Notes: a model not told the origin generated them from the letters alone. A stretch of DNA of 64,000 bases from Alphaproteobacteria bacterium (GCA_030427145.1 JAUHWT010000002.1:248001-312000); one strand, 5' to 3'; counted from the stretch's first letter, positions 45,576-56,200 are shown. Numbers and translations: made by a program.

Positions 45576-47168
45576 TCAGAGACCCAGATCCTTGGGCGGA
45601 AATTTCCGGAAAGTTGCCCCATGTGCCTTCAGTTCCGCCCCAAGTGACGCGGTCCAAGCATTCATGCGATGCCCCACCGGGTATTCCTCTTTCGGGTCCA
45701 CATAGAGGTTGAAGAGCCATGGCGCGAGCCCGGTCGGCACCACCGTCGCCATGTCGATCCACAGGAACTTCTCCTGCGCCAGAGACACCAGCAGATGCGC
45801 CTTGTACTCCCGCATCCGCATCGCCGCGAGTTGATCGCCCAGCCAGTTATAGACATGTTCCCGCCGGCTCTTCCCGTCGTCGAGCAGAAGGAACGAGGTC
45901 TGGTCAATACCGTCATAGTAACGGTCATCCGGCAGCGCGTCCGTCGACACACCGCCCAGGGTCAGTGACGTGTTGAACAGGTCCATCAGGTCAAACAGCC
46001 CGTCCGACCGCCGCCCAGGTTCAATCATTCCCTTCCAGTAGGCGATCCCCGGCACGCGCACGCCCCCTTCCCAGGTCGTGCCCTTGGCTCCCCGAAACGG
46101 CGTGTACCCACTGTCCGGCCAACTGTCCATTTGCGGGCCGTTGTCGGAGGTCACGAAGATAAATGTATTCTCAAGCTCTCCCAGTTCCTCCAGCCGTGCA
46201 ACAATCGCACCGATATGCGCGTCGACCTCAACCACACTGTCCCGAAAGGGATATTTTGATGCACTGGCCCCAACGAACGCCTCCGCCGGGAAATTGTCGG
46301 CATGAACCTTCATAAAGGAATGACTGAGGAAAAACGGCTTGTCGCCCCCCGCCAGTTCGCCCAGACGCTCAATCGTATATTCACGGAGCATGACGTCGCC
46401 TTCAGCCATCTTCTCCATGCTGTCGATGACCTCGACCACCTCGGTGGTTCCGTCCTTCAGCCCGTAGACCAGATCCCGGTCAGCCCCAATGCCGCGATAC
46501 CGTTCCAGTTTGTCCTCATCCAGCACCAGGTCCGGATACCGCTGCGGATAAACTTCCTGGGTGTATTCCTTCTGCGCCCGGTAAAACCCGTAGAACTCGT
46601 CAAACCCCACATCGTGAGGCCGCATGCCCTCACCCTCGCCCACATGCCACTTGCCCACCAGCATCGTGTGGTATCCGGCATCGGACAGGAGCCCCGCCAC
46701 GCTCAACTCGCCTTCCCAGGGGTTCGTCTTCACGTCGTCCCCGGCCAAAATTGGCCGGATCAGGCCCGTGCGCGCAGGCAGTCGCCCCGTATAAACCGCC
46801 GCCCGTGTCGGCGTGCAGGTGTACTGGGCATAGGTGGAGGTCAGCATCAGCCCCTCCTGCGCCAGCCGGTCAATCTCGGGCGTCGCCGCGCCGATCATCC
46901 CGCCACCGCCATAAACGCCAGGGTCGCCCCAGCCCATGTCATCAATGATGAACAAAAGGATATTCGGCTTCCGGCCCGTCCGTTCCTCAAACGCCGCCAG
47001 CTTCTGCGCAGCGGCCGCCTCCTGTTCCGGACGCGGGATCGCGGGCTGCATATAGCCATTCACCGCCTCGGCCCGGCTGAGTTTTGACGCGGGCGCCGGT
47101 ATGTCCCCCTGTGCCGAGGCAGGTGATATCCCCACCGCCACCAACAAAGCCGAAAGCAAAATTCGCAT
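45576..47168 (-). CDS. secreted arylsulfatase
   Basis: The 530-residue protein has a signal peptide ending ASAQG and the sulfatase features: ILLFIIDDMGWGDPGVYGG (metal Asp pair), the formylglycine motif CTPTRAAVYTGR with a cysteine to be modified, GKWHVGEGEGMRPHDVGFDEFYGF, and FVTSDNGPQMD. It should release sulfate from aryl or carbohydrate esters in the periplasm. Activation needs a formylglycine-generating enzyme, which is not encoded nearby. An AAGGGAATCGGG stretch precedes the ATG. A 207-base gap separates it from preT. Confidence 0.92.
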   Translation of the reverse strand: MRILLSALLVAVGISPASAQGDIPAPASKLSRAEAVNGYMQPAIPRPEQEAAAAQKLAAFEERTGRKPNILLFIIDDMGWGDPGVYGGGGMIGAATPEIDRLAQEGLMLTSTYAQYTCTPTRAAVYTGRLPARTGLIRPILAGDDVKTNPWEGELSVAGLLSDAGYHTMLVGKWHVGEGEGMRPHDVGFDEFYGFYRAQKEYTQEVYPQRYPDLVLDEDKLERYRGIGADRDLVYGLKDGTTEVVEVIDSMEKMAEGDVMLREYTIERLGELAGGDKPFFLSHSFMKVHADNFPAEAFVGASASKYPFRDSVVEVDAHIGAIVARLEELGELENTFIFVTSDNGPQMDSWPDSGYTPFRGAKGTTWEGGVRVPGIAYWKGMIEPGRRSDGLFDLMDLFNTSLTLGGVSTDALPDDRYYDGIDQTSFLLLDDGKSRREHVYNWLGDQLAAMRMREYKAHLLVSLAQEKFLWIDMATVVPTGLAPWLFNLYVDPKEEYPVGHRMNAWTASLGAELKAHGATFRKFPPKDLGL

Positions 47169-47325
47169 GTCCCGATTCCCTTAAACTGACCCTGCGGTAT
47201 TCTGCCGTTCACGCATCGGTTAAATCAACCATCACGGGCATTTGCGGCCAAACCGCGTCATGAAACGAACAATTTGATTTCGTGGCCTTACCGTTGATGC
47301 CCGCCCGTGCTACCACATCCCCATC

Positions 47326-47817
47326 ATGCCGATTTTTGTCATTCTCGCAGCCGTTTTCGGATTTCTGGTCTTCCTGATCCTCAAGCCGGAATTCAGGGTC
47401 ATGGCGCTCCTGATCGCAGCTCCTGTCGTGGCGCTGCTGACCTGGTATTTTTGGGCCAGCGAGGCCGAAACCGACCTTGCGTACGAGCGCATTGCGCCGG
47501 ACGAGGTCACCATCGATCTGACGGACCTCGAGGTCGTTGGAAACCGCATCATTCTCAACGGCCGCGCGGTCAACGGCTCCGGTACCTGGCGCCTGCGCGA
47601 GGTCACGGTCCTGATGCGCGCCCTCGACTGCCCAACGGAAGAGAGCACCACGGCCGAATGCCTCATCACCGGCGAGGCCACCGCCCTGTTCCGCCCCGAC
47701 ATCCCCGCCGGTCAGGCCAGAAGCTTCCGTGCAGCCTTTCTCTTCGATCACATCGCGACGGCCACCGGCATCCCCAAATTCGACTGGGAAATCACCGCCA
47801 CCCGCGCGACGCAGTAA
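47326..47817 (+). CDS. small membrane-anchored hypothetical protein
   Basis: The 163-residue protein has two N-terminal hydrophobic helices (IFVILAAVFGFLVFLIL; MALLIAAPVVALLTWYFWA). A predicted beta-rich domain follows (VTIDLTDLEVVGNRIILNGRAVNGSGTWRLREVTVLMRALDC...), resembling FxLYD-type extracytoplasmic domains in its alternating pattern. Two cysteines could pair. I do not recognise the family. It has no obvious ribosome site, and its start may be a nearby GTG. It is divergent from the arylsulfatase and convergent with coxM. Confidence 0.65.
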   Translation: MPIFVILAAVFGFLVFLILKPEFRVMALLIAAPVVALLTWYFWASEAETDLAYERIAPDEVTIDLTDLEVVGNRIILNGRAVNGSGTWRLREVTVLMRALDCPTEESTTAECLITGEATALFRPDIPAGQARSFRAAFLFDHIATATGIPKFDWEITATRATQ

Positions 47818-47862
47818 GCGCCGGGGCCAACCACGCGGCCCCGGGCAATGGTCATGTGCGCC

Positions 47863-48648
47863 CTACAGAGCGGCCTTCACCGCGCGGGCGGTCATGACCT
47901 TGACAAGGTGGGCGCGGTACTCGGAGGAGCCATGGATGTCAGAGATCATGTCATCGGCATCAACGGACAGCTCCGAGATGGAACCCGCGTCAAACGTCGT
48001 GTTCAGTGCGGCCTCCGCGTCGCTCCAGCGGAACACGCCATCATTGGACGCACCAGTCACGGCCACCCGCACGCCATCCGCGAATTTCGCCACAAACACC
48101 GCTGTCAGCGGGAAGCGCGAGGCCGGCTGGATGAACTTCATGTAGCAGGCCTTCTCCGGGATCGGGAAGCGCACCTCGGTGATGATCTCCCCCTCTTCCA
48201 GAGCCGTCTCGAACAGCCCCTCGAAGAAGTCATCCGCCTCGATGCTGCGGCCGTTGGTCACAATCGTGGCCCCCGAGCCCAGCGCACCCGCCGGATAACA
48301 GGCGGAAGGGTCATTATTGGCCAGGCTGCCGCCAATGGTGCCACGGTTGCGCACCGCCGGATCACCGATCCGCGCCGCCAGCGACGCGAGAGCGGGATAA
48401 TCCGTGGTGGCCGCGACCTGCGCATGCGTCGCCGCCGCACCAATCACCAGGTTGCCTCCGCGATCGACAAAGATTTTGTCGAGACCCTCGATGCCCTTGA
48501 GGCTCACCAGCTTCGATGGCATCGCAAGCCGCTGCTTCAGCGTGGGGATGAGCGTCTGGCCCCCGCCCAGCGCCTGTGCGTCCTCATCGGCCAGTGCCGC
48601 AACCGCCTCATCAACGGTGGACGGTTTTACAAAGTCAAAGTTGTACAT
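47863..48648 (-). CDS. CoxM-like FAD-binding subunit of a molybdenum hydroxylase
   Basis: The 261-residue protein is the medium subunit of a xanthine oxidase-family enzyme. FAD is bound at ALGGGQTLIPTLKQRL and GTIGGSLANNDPSACYP. It carries electrons from the iron-sulfur subunit to an acceptor. A GGAGA site precedes the ATG. It is the third gene of the S-L-M set, 18 bases after the large subunit. A GC-rich hairpin at 47821-47844 lies beyond the stop. Confidence 0.9.
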   Translation of the reverse strand: MYNFDFVKPSTVDEAVAALADEDAQALGGGQTLIPTLKQRLAMPSKLVSLKGIEGLDKIFVDRGGNLVIGAAATHAQVAATTDYPALASLAARIGDPAVRNRGTIGGSLANNDPSACYPAGALGSGATIVTNGRSIEADDFFEGLFETALEEGEIITEVRFPIPEKACYMKFIQPASRFPLTAVFVAKFADGVRVAVTGASNDGVFRWSDAEAALNTTFDAGSISELSVDADDMISDIHGSSEYRAHLVKVMTARAVKAAL

Positions 48649-48666
48649 TGCTGTTCTCCAATCCGT

Positions 48667-51042
48667 TTATTTGGCGGCCTGAATGGCGTTCCAGACCCGT
48701 GAGGGCGATACCGGCATGTCCACATGGGTCACGTTGATGCCACCGGACTGCAACGCATCGATCACCGCGTTAACCACAGCCGGCGGCGAGCCGATTGCCC
48801 CCGCCTCGCCGCAGCCCTTCACACCCAGCGGGTTGTGGGTACACGGCGTCTGGCAGGAATGATCCACCACATAACTTGGCACGTCATTCGCCCTTGGCAT
48901 CGCATAGTCCATATACGACCCGGTCAGCGGCTGACCGTTTCCATCATGCACCACGCATTCCATCAGCGCCTGACCAATGCCCTGGCCCACGCCGCCATGA
49001 ACCTGACCGTTCACGACCATCGGGTTGATCACGTTGCCAAAGTCATCCGCGGCGGCAAAGCCAACCACATCGACCTCACCCGTGTCGGGATCGACCTCCA
49101 CCTCACAGGCATAGGCGCCCGCCGGATAGGTGAAGTTCGCGGGGTCGTAGAACGCGCTTTCCTCCAGACCGGGTTCCAGTTCTTCATGGGGGAAGTTGTG
49201 CGGAACATAGGCACAAAGCGCCACATCACCGAACGACTTGGATTTGTCCGTTCCGGCCACGGTGAAGTTGCCGTTCTCGAACACCACATCGGCTGCGTCA
49301 GCCTCCATCATGTGTGCGGCGATCTTCGTGGCCTTGGCGATGATTTTCTCCGTCGCCCGCACAATGGCAGAGCCACACACAGCCAGCGAGCGTGAGCCGT
49401 AGCTGCCCATACCGAAGGGGATCTTCGAGGTATCCCCGTGGACGATCTCGATCTGCTCCTCGGCGATGCCAAGCTTCTCGGCCACCACCTGGGCGAACAC
49501 GGTCTCGTGCCCCTGTCCGTGGCTGTGCGCGCCTGTCATGACGGCGAGCGATCCAGTTGCGTTCACACGCACGGTTGCCGCATCGAACAGGCCCACACGC
49601 GCACCAAGCTGACCGACCAGAGCGGACGGCGCGATGCCACATGCCTCGATCCAGGTCGAAATCCCCAGACCGCGCAGCTTACCCTTCGCCTCACTGGCCT
49701 CCCGCCGTGCGGCAAACCCGGCCAGGTCGCCAATCTCGGCCACCTTGTCGAGCGTCGCATCGTAGTCGCCCGTATCATACACCAGCGCCACCGGCGTCGT
49801 GTACGGGAACTGGTCGGGCTGGATAAAGTTCTTCCGGCGGATTTCCAGCTGATCGATGCCCAGCTCACGGGCGCATTTGTCGATTACCCGCTCCAGCGAA
49901 TAGGTCGCTTCCGGCCGACCGGCCCCGCGATAGGCGTCCACCGGCACCGTGTTGGTGAAGACGGCCTTCACGTTCACATAAACATGCGGCGTCTTATACG
50001 GCCCCGCCATCAGTGTCCCATGCAGGAAAGTGGGCGTCACGGTGGCGAAGTTCGACAGATACGCTCCCATATTGGCCTGCGTCTCCGTACGGACCGCGAG
50101 GAAGTTACCCTCCTTGTCGGTCGCCAGTTCGATCTTCGTCACATGGTCACGTCCGTGGGCATCCGTCACAAACGCCTCGGAGCGGTCACAGACCCACTTC
50201 ACCGGGCGGTTGATCTTCTTGGACGCGGCCAGAACCACCGCCTCCTCACCGTAGTGATAGATCTTTGAGCCAAAGCCACCGCCCACATCGGGCGCGATCA
50301 CGGTGAGCTTGTTCTCCGGGATGCCCATTACGAACGCACCGATCAAAAGCCGCGTCACATGCGGATTCTGGGAGGTGGTGTGCAGGGTGTAATCCCCGGT
50401 CGAGGCGTCGTAATCCCCGATGGACACCCGCGGCTCCATCGCATTGGGCGACAGACGATTGTTCACGAGTTCGAGGCTCGTCACATGCGGGGCACTCTCG
50501 AACGCGGCATCCACCGCCGCCTTGTTGTCCTCGATCCAGCCCCAGTCGTAGCAGAGGTTCGTGCCGATCTCGTCATGGACCAGGTTGTCGCTGTTCTCGA
50601 TGGCCTCGCTCATGTCGACTATGGCGTCGAGTTCCTCGATATCCGCATCGAGTGCCTCTACCGCATCGCGGGCCTGCGCCGCCGTTTCGGCAATCACGGC
50701 TGCATAGGCGTCCCCCACATGGCGCACCTTGCCGATCGCAAGCGGCGAGCGTTTGGGCTCCTTCATCGGCTCACCGTCGCGGCTGGTAATCAGCCAGCCC
50801 GCCGGGTTTCCACCCACCTCCGCAAAATCCTCTCCGGTCAGCACCGCCAGAACGCCCGGCATCGCCTCCGCGGCCGCAATGTCTATCGAATTGATGCGAC
50901 CATGCGCCACCGATGAGCGGGCGAAGGCCGCAAATGTCTGGTCCTTCACCGAAATATCGGCGGTGTATTTCCCTTTTCCGGTCAGAAACCGGACATCCTC
51001 ACGCCGCTTGGAGCTGGCGCCAATCCCACTGTCTTTGGGCAT
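48667..51042 (-). CDS. CoxL-like molybdopterin large subunit (form II type)
   Basis: The 791-residue subunit has the molybdopterin-binding domains of the xanthine oxidase family. Its active-site loop reads AYRGAGR, the form II motif, not the AYxCSFR loop of true aerobic CO dehydrogenase. The essential glutamate is about Glu746 in GCGEAGAIG, and GVGQGIGQA is present. The substrate is unknown and could be an N-heterocycle or aldehyde. A GGGAGAGAG site decides the ATG at 51042, eight codons inside the longest frame. It lies between the small and medium subunit genes. Confidence 0.9.
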   Translation of the reverse strand: MPKDSGIGASSKRREDVRFLTGKGKYTADISVKDQTFAAFARSSVAHGRINSIDIAAAEAMPGVLAVLTGEDFAEVGGNPAGWLITSRDGEPMKEPKRSPLAIGKVRHVGDAYAAVIAETAAQARDAVEALDADIEELDAIVDMSEAIENSDNLVHDEIGTNLCYDWGWIEDNKAAVDAAFESAPHVTSLELVNNRLSPNAMEPRVSIGDYDASTGDYTLHTTSQNPHVTRLLIGAFVMGIPENKLTVIAPDVGGGFGSKIYHYGEEAVVLAASKKINRPVKWVCDRSEAFVTDAHGRDHVTKIELATDKEGNFLAVRTETQANMGAYLSNFATVTPTFLHGTLMAGPYKTPHVYVNVKAVFTNTVPVDAYRGAGRPEATYSLERVIDKCARELGIDQLEIRRKNFIQPDQFPYTTPVALVYDTGDYDATLDKVAEIGDLAGFAARREASEAKGKLRGLGISTWIEACGIAPSALVGQLGARVGLFDAATVRVNATGSLAVMTGAHSHGQGHETVFAQVVAEKLGIAEEQIEIVHGDTSKIPFGMGSYGSRSLAVCGSAIVRATEKIIAKATKIAAHMMEADAADVVFENGNFTVAGTDKSKSFGDVALCAYVPHNFPHEELEPGLEESAFYDPANFTYPAGAYACEVEVDPDTGEVDVVGFAAADDFGNVINPMVVNGQVHGGVGQGIGQALMECVVHDGNGQPLTGSYMDYAMPRANDVPSYVVDHSCQTPCTHNPLGVKGCGEAGAIGSPPAVVNAVIDALQSGGINVTHVDMPVSPSRVWNAIQAAK

Positions 51043-51100
51043 GTCTCTCTCCCTGAAAATCCGCACCCGTTTTCACGACCCGCATGGGGCTCGAACGGTT

Positions 51101-51589
51101 TTATTCCGCAGCCACCGGCGAGGCGTTCATTTCCGCAGCCGCCGCCTGGATCGATTTCACGATGTTATGGTATCCGGTACAGCGGCAGATGTTGCCGTCC
51201 AGATACTCGCGGATTTCAGCCTCCGAGGGATCGGAGTTTTCCTTCAGAAGCGCCGCGGCGGTCATCACCATGCCCGGGGTACAGAACCCGCACTGCAAAC
51301 CGTGATGGTCCTGGAAGGCCTGCTGGATCACACCAAGCGAGCCGTCGGCATTCGCCATGCCCTCGATGGTGGTGACTTTGGACCCGTCCAGCTCCACGGC
51401 GAAAACGTTGCAGGATTTGACCGAGACGCCGTCCACATGCACCACGCATGCCCCGCACTGACCCGTGTCACAGCCCACATGGGTTCCGGTTTTCCCCAGC
51501 CCCTCACGCAGAAAATCGACAAGCAGAGTCCGGTTCTCCACAGTACCGGAAACGGCTTGACCGTTCAGCGTTAGATTAATGTCTGGCAT
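51101..51589 (-). CDS. CoxS-like [2Fe-2S] subunit of the molybdenum hydroxylase
   Basis: The 162-residue subunit has the plant-type cluster ligands in [15 protein letters not shown] with a later Cys, and the second cluster ligands in [10 protein letters not shown] and [10 protein letters not shown]. It passes electrons from the molybdenum site to FAD. A GGGAGGAATGA site precedes the ATG. It is first in the S-L-M operon. Confidence 0.93.
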   Translation of the reverse strand: MPDINLTLNGQAVSGTVENRTLLVDFLREGLGKTGTHVGCDTGQCGACVVHVDGVSVKSCNVFAVELDGSKVTTIEGMANADGSLGVIQQAFQDHHGLQCGFCTPGMVMTAAALLKENSDPSEAEIREYLDGNICRCTGYHNIVKSIQAAAAEMNASPVAAE

Positions 51590-51783
51590 TCATTCCTCCC
51601 GTGTTCTCAGTCTTTTTTATCCGCCACGCGGGCCGAAATTGCCCGCACGATGACGCGATCCGGCAACCCGGTCCGCTTCCGGGGGCATGGTTGCCCGCCG
51701 TTCCGGGATTCACAAGAGAAATTATGTGAACTTATCCGGAAGTAGTGGTGCGCGTTTCGCACCTCCCGTGTCGATGGGCCACC

Positions 51784-52695
51784 CTAAACATCCACGCGGG
51801 ACGGCGTGGTGTCCCCCGCCTCCGTGTCCGACAGGCCCACAACCCGGTACAAAAGCCCCGCCGGGCCGCCCGGCGCCTTGCCGATCTGAAGGATGCCACG
51901 ACCGTTCAGCATCGTGGTCCGCCTGTGGATGGCAATCTCCTGTCCGTCATGAGTCCGCATCAGACTGCCGGTGGAGCTGTGATCGGTATACTCAACCAGC
52001 CCGCCGGTCACGGATACGACCCCATGTCTGCGCGAAACCCCGGCATTGCCCACCACGAGCATGCATTCCTCCGACCGGCCTATGGTCAGGATCTCGCCGT
52101 CGCCCACGCGGAACTCCGCACTGCCATGGGTGATGACCACGTGGCGCGACGCCCCGGCCACCAGCGCCGCAGCACCAGGCTCGATCTCCGTCTGATCGCC
52201 CGGCCCGGTGGAAAAATGCGACCAGACCTCGGTACGGCCCTCCTTACCGCGCAGCTGCAACCGCCCCAGTGGCGTCACCCGACCCCGCGCAACCTCACAC
52301 AGATCCGCGAAACACCGGTCCCCGAGCAGAATCTCGCCCGGTTTCGCCATCGCCGCCAACCGCGCGGCGGTGTTCACGGCATTGCCGTAAATATCCCCGT
52401 CAAGATGCACAAACTCGCCATGATACATCCCGGCATGTATCCCCAGTTCACCATCCCCGGCGGCCTCGATCATGCACAACGCCGCCTCCAGAGCATGGCC
52501 CGCATGGGGGAAGAAACTCAGAACGTCATCTCCCTTGGTCGAAACGCAGTGCCCCTCCCGGTCGCGCACGATCTCCTGCATCCGCGCAAGCAGACGGTCG
52601 ATGACCTCCACGGCCCGCTCGTTGCCCAGCCTCTCGTAGAGACCGGTCGACCCGGTGATGTCCGCAATCAGGACACACGCACAGCTCTCAGCCAA
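51784..52695 (-). CDS. class III adenylate/guanylate cyclase fused to an FHA domain
   Basis: The 303-residue protein combines an N-terminal class III cyclase (metal Asp in LIADITGSTGLYERLG, KGDDVLSFF, and the transition-state NAVNTAARL) with an FHA domain (LTIGRSEECMLVVGNAGVSRRHGVVSV). FHA domains bind phosphothreonine, so a kinase partner is expected; a Ser/Thr kinase is encoded divergently at 53285. There is no membrane segment. The start must be TTG at 52695 because a stop lies two codons upstream and no ATG precedes the metal site. Nucleotide specificity (ATP or GTP) is undecided. Confidence 0.88.
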   Translation of the reverse strand: MAESCACVLIADITGSTGLYERLGNERAVEVIDRLLARMQEIVRDREGHCVSTKGDDVLSFFPHAGHALEAALCMIEAAGDGELGIHAGMYHGEFVHLDGDIYGNAVNTAARLAAMAKPGEILLGDRCFADLCEVARGRVTPLGRLQLRGKEGRTEVWSHFSTGPGDQTEIEPGAAALVAGASRHVVITHGSAEFRVGDGEILTIGRSEECMLVVGNAGVSRRHGVVSVTGGLVEYTDHSSTGSLMRTHDGQEIAIHRRTTMLNGRGILQIGKAPGGPAGLLYRVVGLSDTEAGDTTPSRVDV

Positions 52696-52819
52696 GGCTC
52701 ACCCCCAAAAATCCACGAAAAACTGTATCAGTTCAGGGAAAAATCCGGTAGTATTAATTACATGGCGCGCCCGTTCCAATAATTCCAAAATCCGTGTGCC
52801 AACAGTGAGGACGAATTAA

Positions 52820-53275
52820 ATGAATACCACCAAAACCGCATGTCTGGCGGCCTGTGCAACAATGCTGCTTCAGGCAACCGCAACCATGACACCGGCCGTG
52901 GCACAGGAAAACAATGCCTGTCCCGTTGATGGATGTACCGCCTACTTTACCACCGCCAGCAATAACGGCGAGGAGGTCACCCTGACGGTCGAGTCGAATT
53001 TCCTGCCCGACATGTCGAAAAACCATTTCCACATCTGGTGGGGCGAAAACTTCACGGTGCAGCAGGTCAGCGCCAATGCCGAAACCGTCAGCAACGTGAC
53101 CCAGGGTGACTGGCACCCGACCTCGGAATATCCCAATTACACAACGGCCAGTGCCGCATCCACCACCGTGCGCAATGGCGCCACCACGCTCTGCATCTCA
53201 CCCGCTGACCGAAACCACGACATTCTGGATTTCAACCAGGTTCACTGCGTGGATCTGGCCGAGATCCTCGACTAA
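52820..53275 (+). CDS. small secreted hypothetical protein
   Basis: The 151-residue protein has a signal peptide (LAACATMLLQATATMTPAVAQ) and a mature part with a CPVDGC pair near the N-terminus and two more cysteines (TLCIS, HCVDL), so two disulfides are possible. The centre reads NHFHIWWGENFTVQQVSANAE. I do not recognise the family. It is immediately upstream of the giant kinase and shares its reading frame, the stop being nine bases before the kinase GTG. A periplasmic location is likely. Confidence 0.75.
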   Translation: MNTTKTACLAACATMLLQATATMTPAVAQENNACPVDGCTAYFTTASNNGEEVTLTVESNFLPDMSKNHFHIWWGENFTVQQVSANAETVSNVTQGDWHPTSEYPNYTTASAASTTVRNGATTLCISPADRNHDILDFNQVHCVDLAEILD

Positions 53276-53284
53276 GCGCCAGGC

Positions 53285-56200
53285 GTGCAGCTTCCGGAGT
53301 ATGTTGGTCGATACGTAGTCCGCCGCCCCATAGGCCAGGGTGCCTTCGCCACGGTTGCCCTTGCCTGGGACGAGGAGCTTGAATCCCTCGTTGCCATCAA
53401 GATCCTTGATGACAGCCGCCATTCCGGCGTCGCCGACCCGCGCACGCGCTTCATCGAGGAGGCCCGCCTCCTCCGCCGCATCCGGTCACACTGCGTGGTC
53501 GGGGTGCATGATATCGGGCGGCTGCCGGACGGCCGCCCCTATATCGTCATGGACTATGCCGACCAGGGCTCGCTCACCGACCGGGTGCGGCGCAACAGCG
53601 AAAACGGCAGCGAACTCGATTCCGGCCTGACACCCGAATTCGCCATGCACCTGGCGCAGTCCATGGCCGATGGTCTCTCCGCCATCCACCGCGCCGGCGT
53701 CATCCACCGCGACATCAAACCTGACAACATCCTGTTCCAAAGCGCGGGCGGCCTTTTGGACCTGCATTCGGAAGCCGCGCAACAGCCCGTCTCAGCCGAT
53801 GCCGAAACCGAGATCTTCGACATCACCGAAATGCAGGCCAAACCCGCCGATCCCGGCAACCCGCTCACCGAGCGCATCATGATCGCCGACCTTGGCATCG
53901 CCAAGGATCTCGAAAAACGCGACCAGATGATGACCATGATCGGCGGCACCCCGGCCTTCCGCGCCCCCGAGCAGATGAACCCGGACGCCGAGATCCGCCC
54001 CACAGCCGATATTTTCGGTGCCACCGCCGTTCTGTGGTACGCCATGTGCGGCACCCCGCCGCCCCAGCCCAAACACATGCAGGGCGAACTTGTCCGCTTC
54101 CCCGAACCCTTCTGGCCCGTCATGCGCCAGGGCATGGCCGAAAAGGCGAAGGACCGCTTTGACCGGGCCGAATCCTGGCTCGCCGCCGTCCAGGACGCCA
54201 TGGCCCGCATGGCCGCGATGGGGCCAACCCGCACCATCGTCACCGGCCAGGCCGGAGCGGGCCAGAGCGAGGAATGTCCCTATCTCGGCCTGCGCTCCTT
54301 TCAGCCGGAGGACAGCGACCGCTATTTCGGCCGCGAGGCCCTGATCGACGAGCTGCTCCGCCGCCTGCGCTCCGAATCCATCCTTGTGGTCGGCGGCCCC
54401 TCGGGCAGCGGCAAATCCTCCCTGATCCGCGCGGGCCTCATCGCCGCACTGGCCAAGGGCGAACTGGCCGGCAGCTCCAGCTGGCCCGTCGACATCTTCA
54501 CCCCCGGCCGCGACGCGCTCGCCGAGCTTTACTACCGCCTGCGCGGACGCAACCAGGAAACCGGCATATCGCTGGAGGATTTCATCGCCCGGCCCACGCT
54601 GGCGCGCCAGCTGGCCTCCGCCGGCGAATACAACGGCCCCCGGGTTCTGGTGATTGACCAGTTCGAGGAACTGTTTACCCTCAACGCGGAATCCGAGCGC
54701 CAGAAATTCCTCGACGCGCTCGCCTCAATCACCGACCAGGCCGACAACCGCTGCCGCATCGTGCTGGCCATCCGCGCCGATTTCTACTCCGCCTGCGCCT
54801 CCAACAAATGGCTGGTGGACGCCATCACCCACAACCAGGTTCTCGTCGGCCCGATGAGCTCCGCCGAACTGCGCCGTTCCATCACCGAACCGGCCCGGGT
54901 CTCCGGCTACTACCTCGAACGCGATCTGGTGGACGCCATCATCGACGACGCGGGCGACTCCTCCGGCTCCCTGCCGCTCGTCTCCCACGCGCTCGTGGAA
55001 ACCTGGGCCCGCCGCAAGGGCGCGACCCTGACGCTGGAGGGCTACCGCGCCGCCGGTGGCGTGGCCGGCGCCATCCGCCAGACCGCCGACGAGATCTTCG
55101 ACGACCGGCTGGTCAGCGGCGAACACGAGGCCGCCCGACACCTGCTCCTGAGCCTTGTCACCCCAGGCGAAGGCACGTCCGATTCCCGCCGCATCATCAG
55201 CCGCTCGGAACTCGAACGCTCCGCCGACAGCGACCGGCTCAAACGCATTGTGGAGCTTCTGACCGACGCGCGCCTGCTGACCGTCGACGACCGCACGGTT
55301 CAGATCACCCACGAGGCGCTGCTCCGGTCCTGGCCGCGCCTGCGCAACTGGATCGAGGAATCCCGCGCCGACCTGCGCACCCGCCAGCGGATCATCCAGC
55401 TTGCCGATGACTGGCAGTCCAACAACCACGACAGCGACCTGCTCCTGCGCGGGGCCATGCTAATCGTCGCCCGCGACTGGTACGACAAAAACCGACCCAG
55501 CGCCGGCCCACTGGAAACCTCATTCATTGAGGCTTCCGAGAAAGCCCGCGAGGAAGCGGAGGCCGCCGAGGCCGCCCTCGAACAGCGCACCCGGCGCCGA
55601 CGCGCCATCGCCGTGGGCGCGCTCGCCACCCTCGCCATCGGTGCCACCATCGCCTCCTTCGTGGCCGTCAACGAGTCCGACCGCGCCCGCCAGAACGAGG
55701 CGCGCGCCGAGCTTGCCACCCAGGAGGCCAATGCCCGTTTCGCCGGATCCCTTGGCGCGGTGGCAAACGGCCTGGTGCAGGACGACCCCCTGCTCGCACT
55801 CCACCTCGCTGCCGAATCCATCGCCCGCTCACCCTCACCGGCCAACACCTGGGACGCCCGCACCGCCATGGCCACCGCCCGCAAAAACATCGCGGCCGGC
55901 GGCCCCATGCTGCTCGGCAGCCCGCTTGCCGTAGGTGACGCCCTCTCCGTCGCCATGTCCCCGGACGGCACCCTTGCTGTCACCGGCGGGCGCGACGGGC
56001 TCATCCGCCTGATCGACGCCAGAACCCGCAGCATTATCGGAACCCCCGTGGATGCAGGCATCGGGGGCATCGAGGATCTGACCTTCGACGCCTCCGGTAC
56101 GCATTTTCTCGCCACGGGCAATTCCGGCCAGATCAAGTCCTGGGCCGTGGATGACGGTTTTCTCGGCACCAGCGAAACGGTGGGCGTGATCTCCGACATC

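Noticed and set aside
47821-47844. GC-rich hairpin between the membrane protein gene and coxM as terminator
   Set aside because: It has an eight-base stem but no T run.
47863-51589. Aerobic carbon monoxide dehydrogenase
   Set aside because: The large subunit lacks the AYxCSFR loop required for CO oxidation and has the form II AYRGAGR loop.
53276-53284. Programmed read-through from the secreted protein into the kinase (same frame, single stop)
   Set aside because: A fusion would place the kinase domain behind a signal peptide outside the cell, which makes no sense for an ATP-dependent kinase; the GTG start explains the layout.
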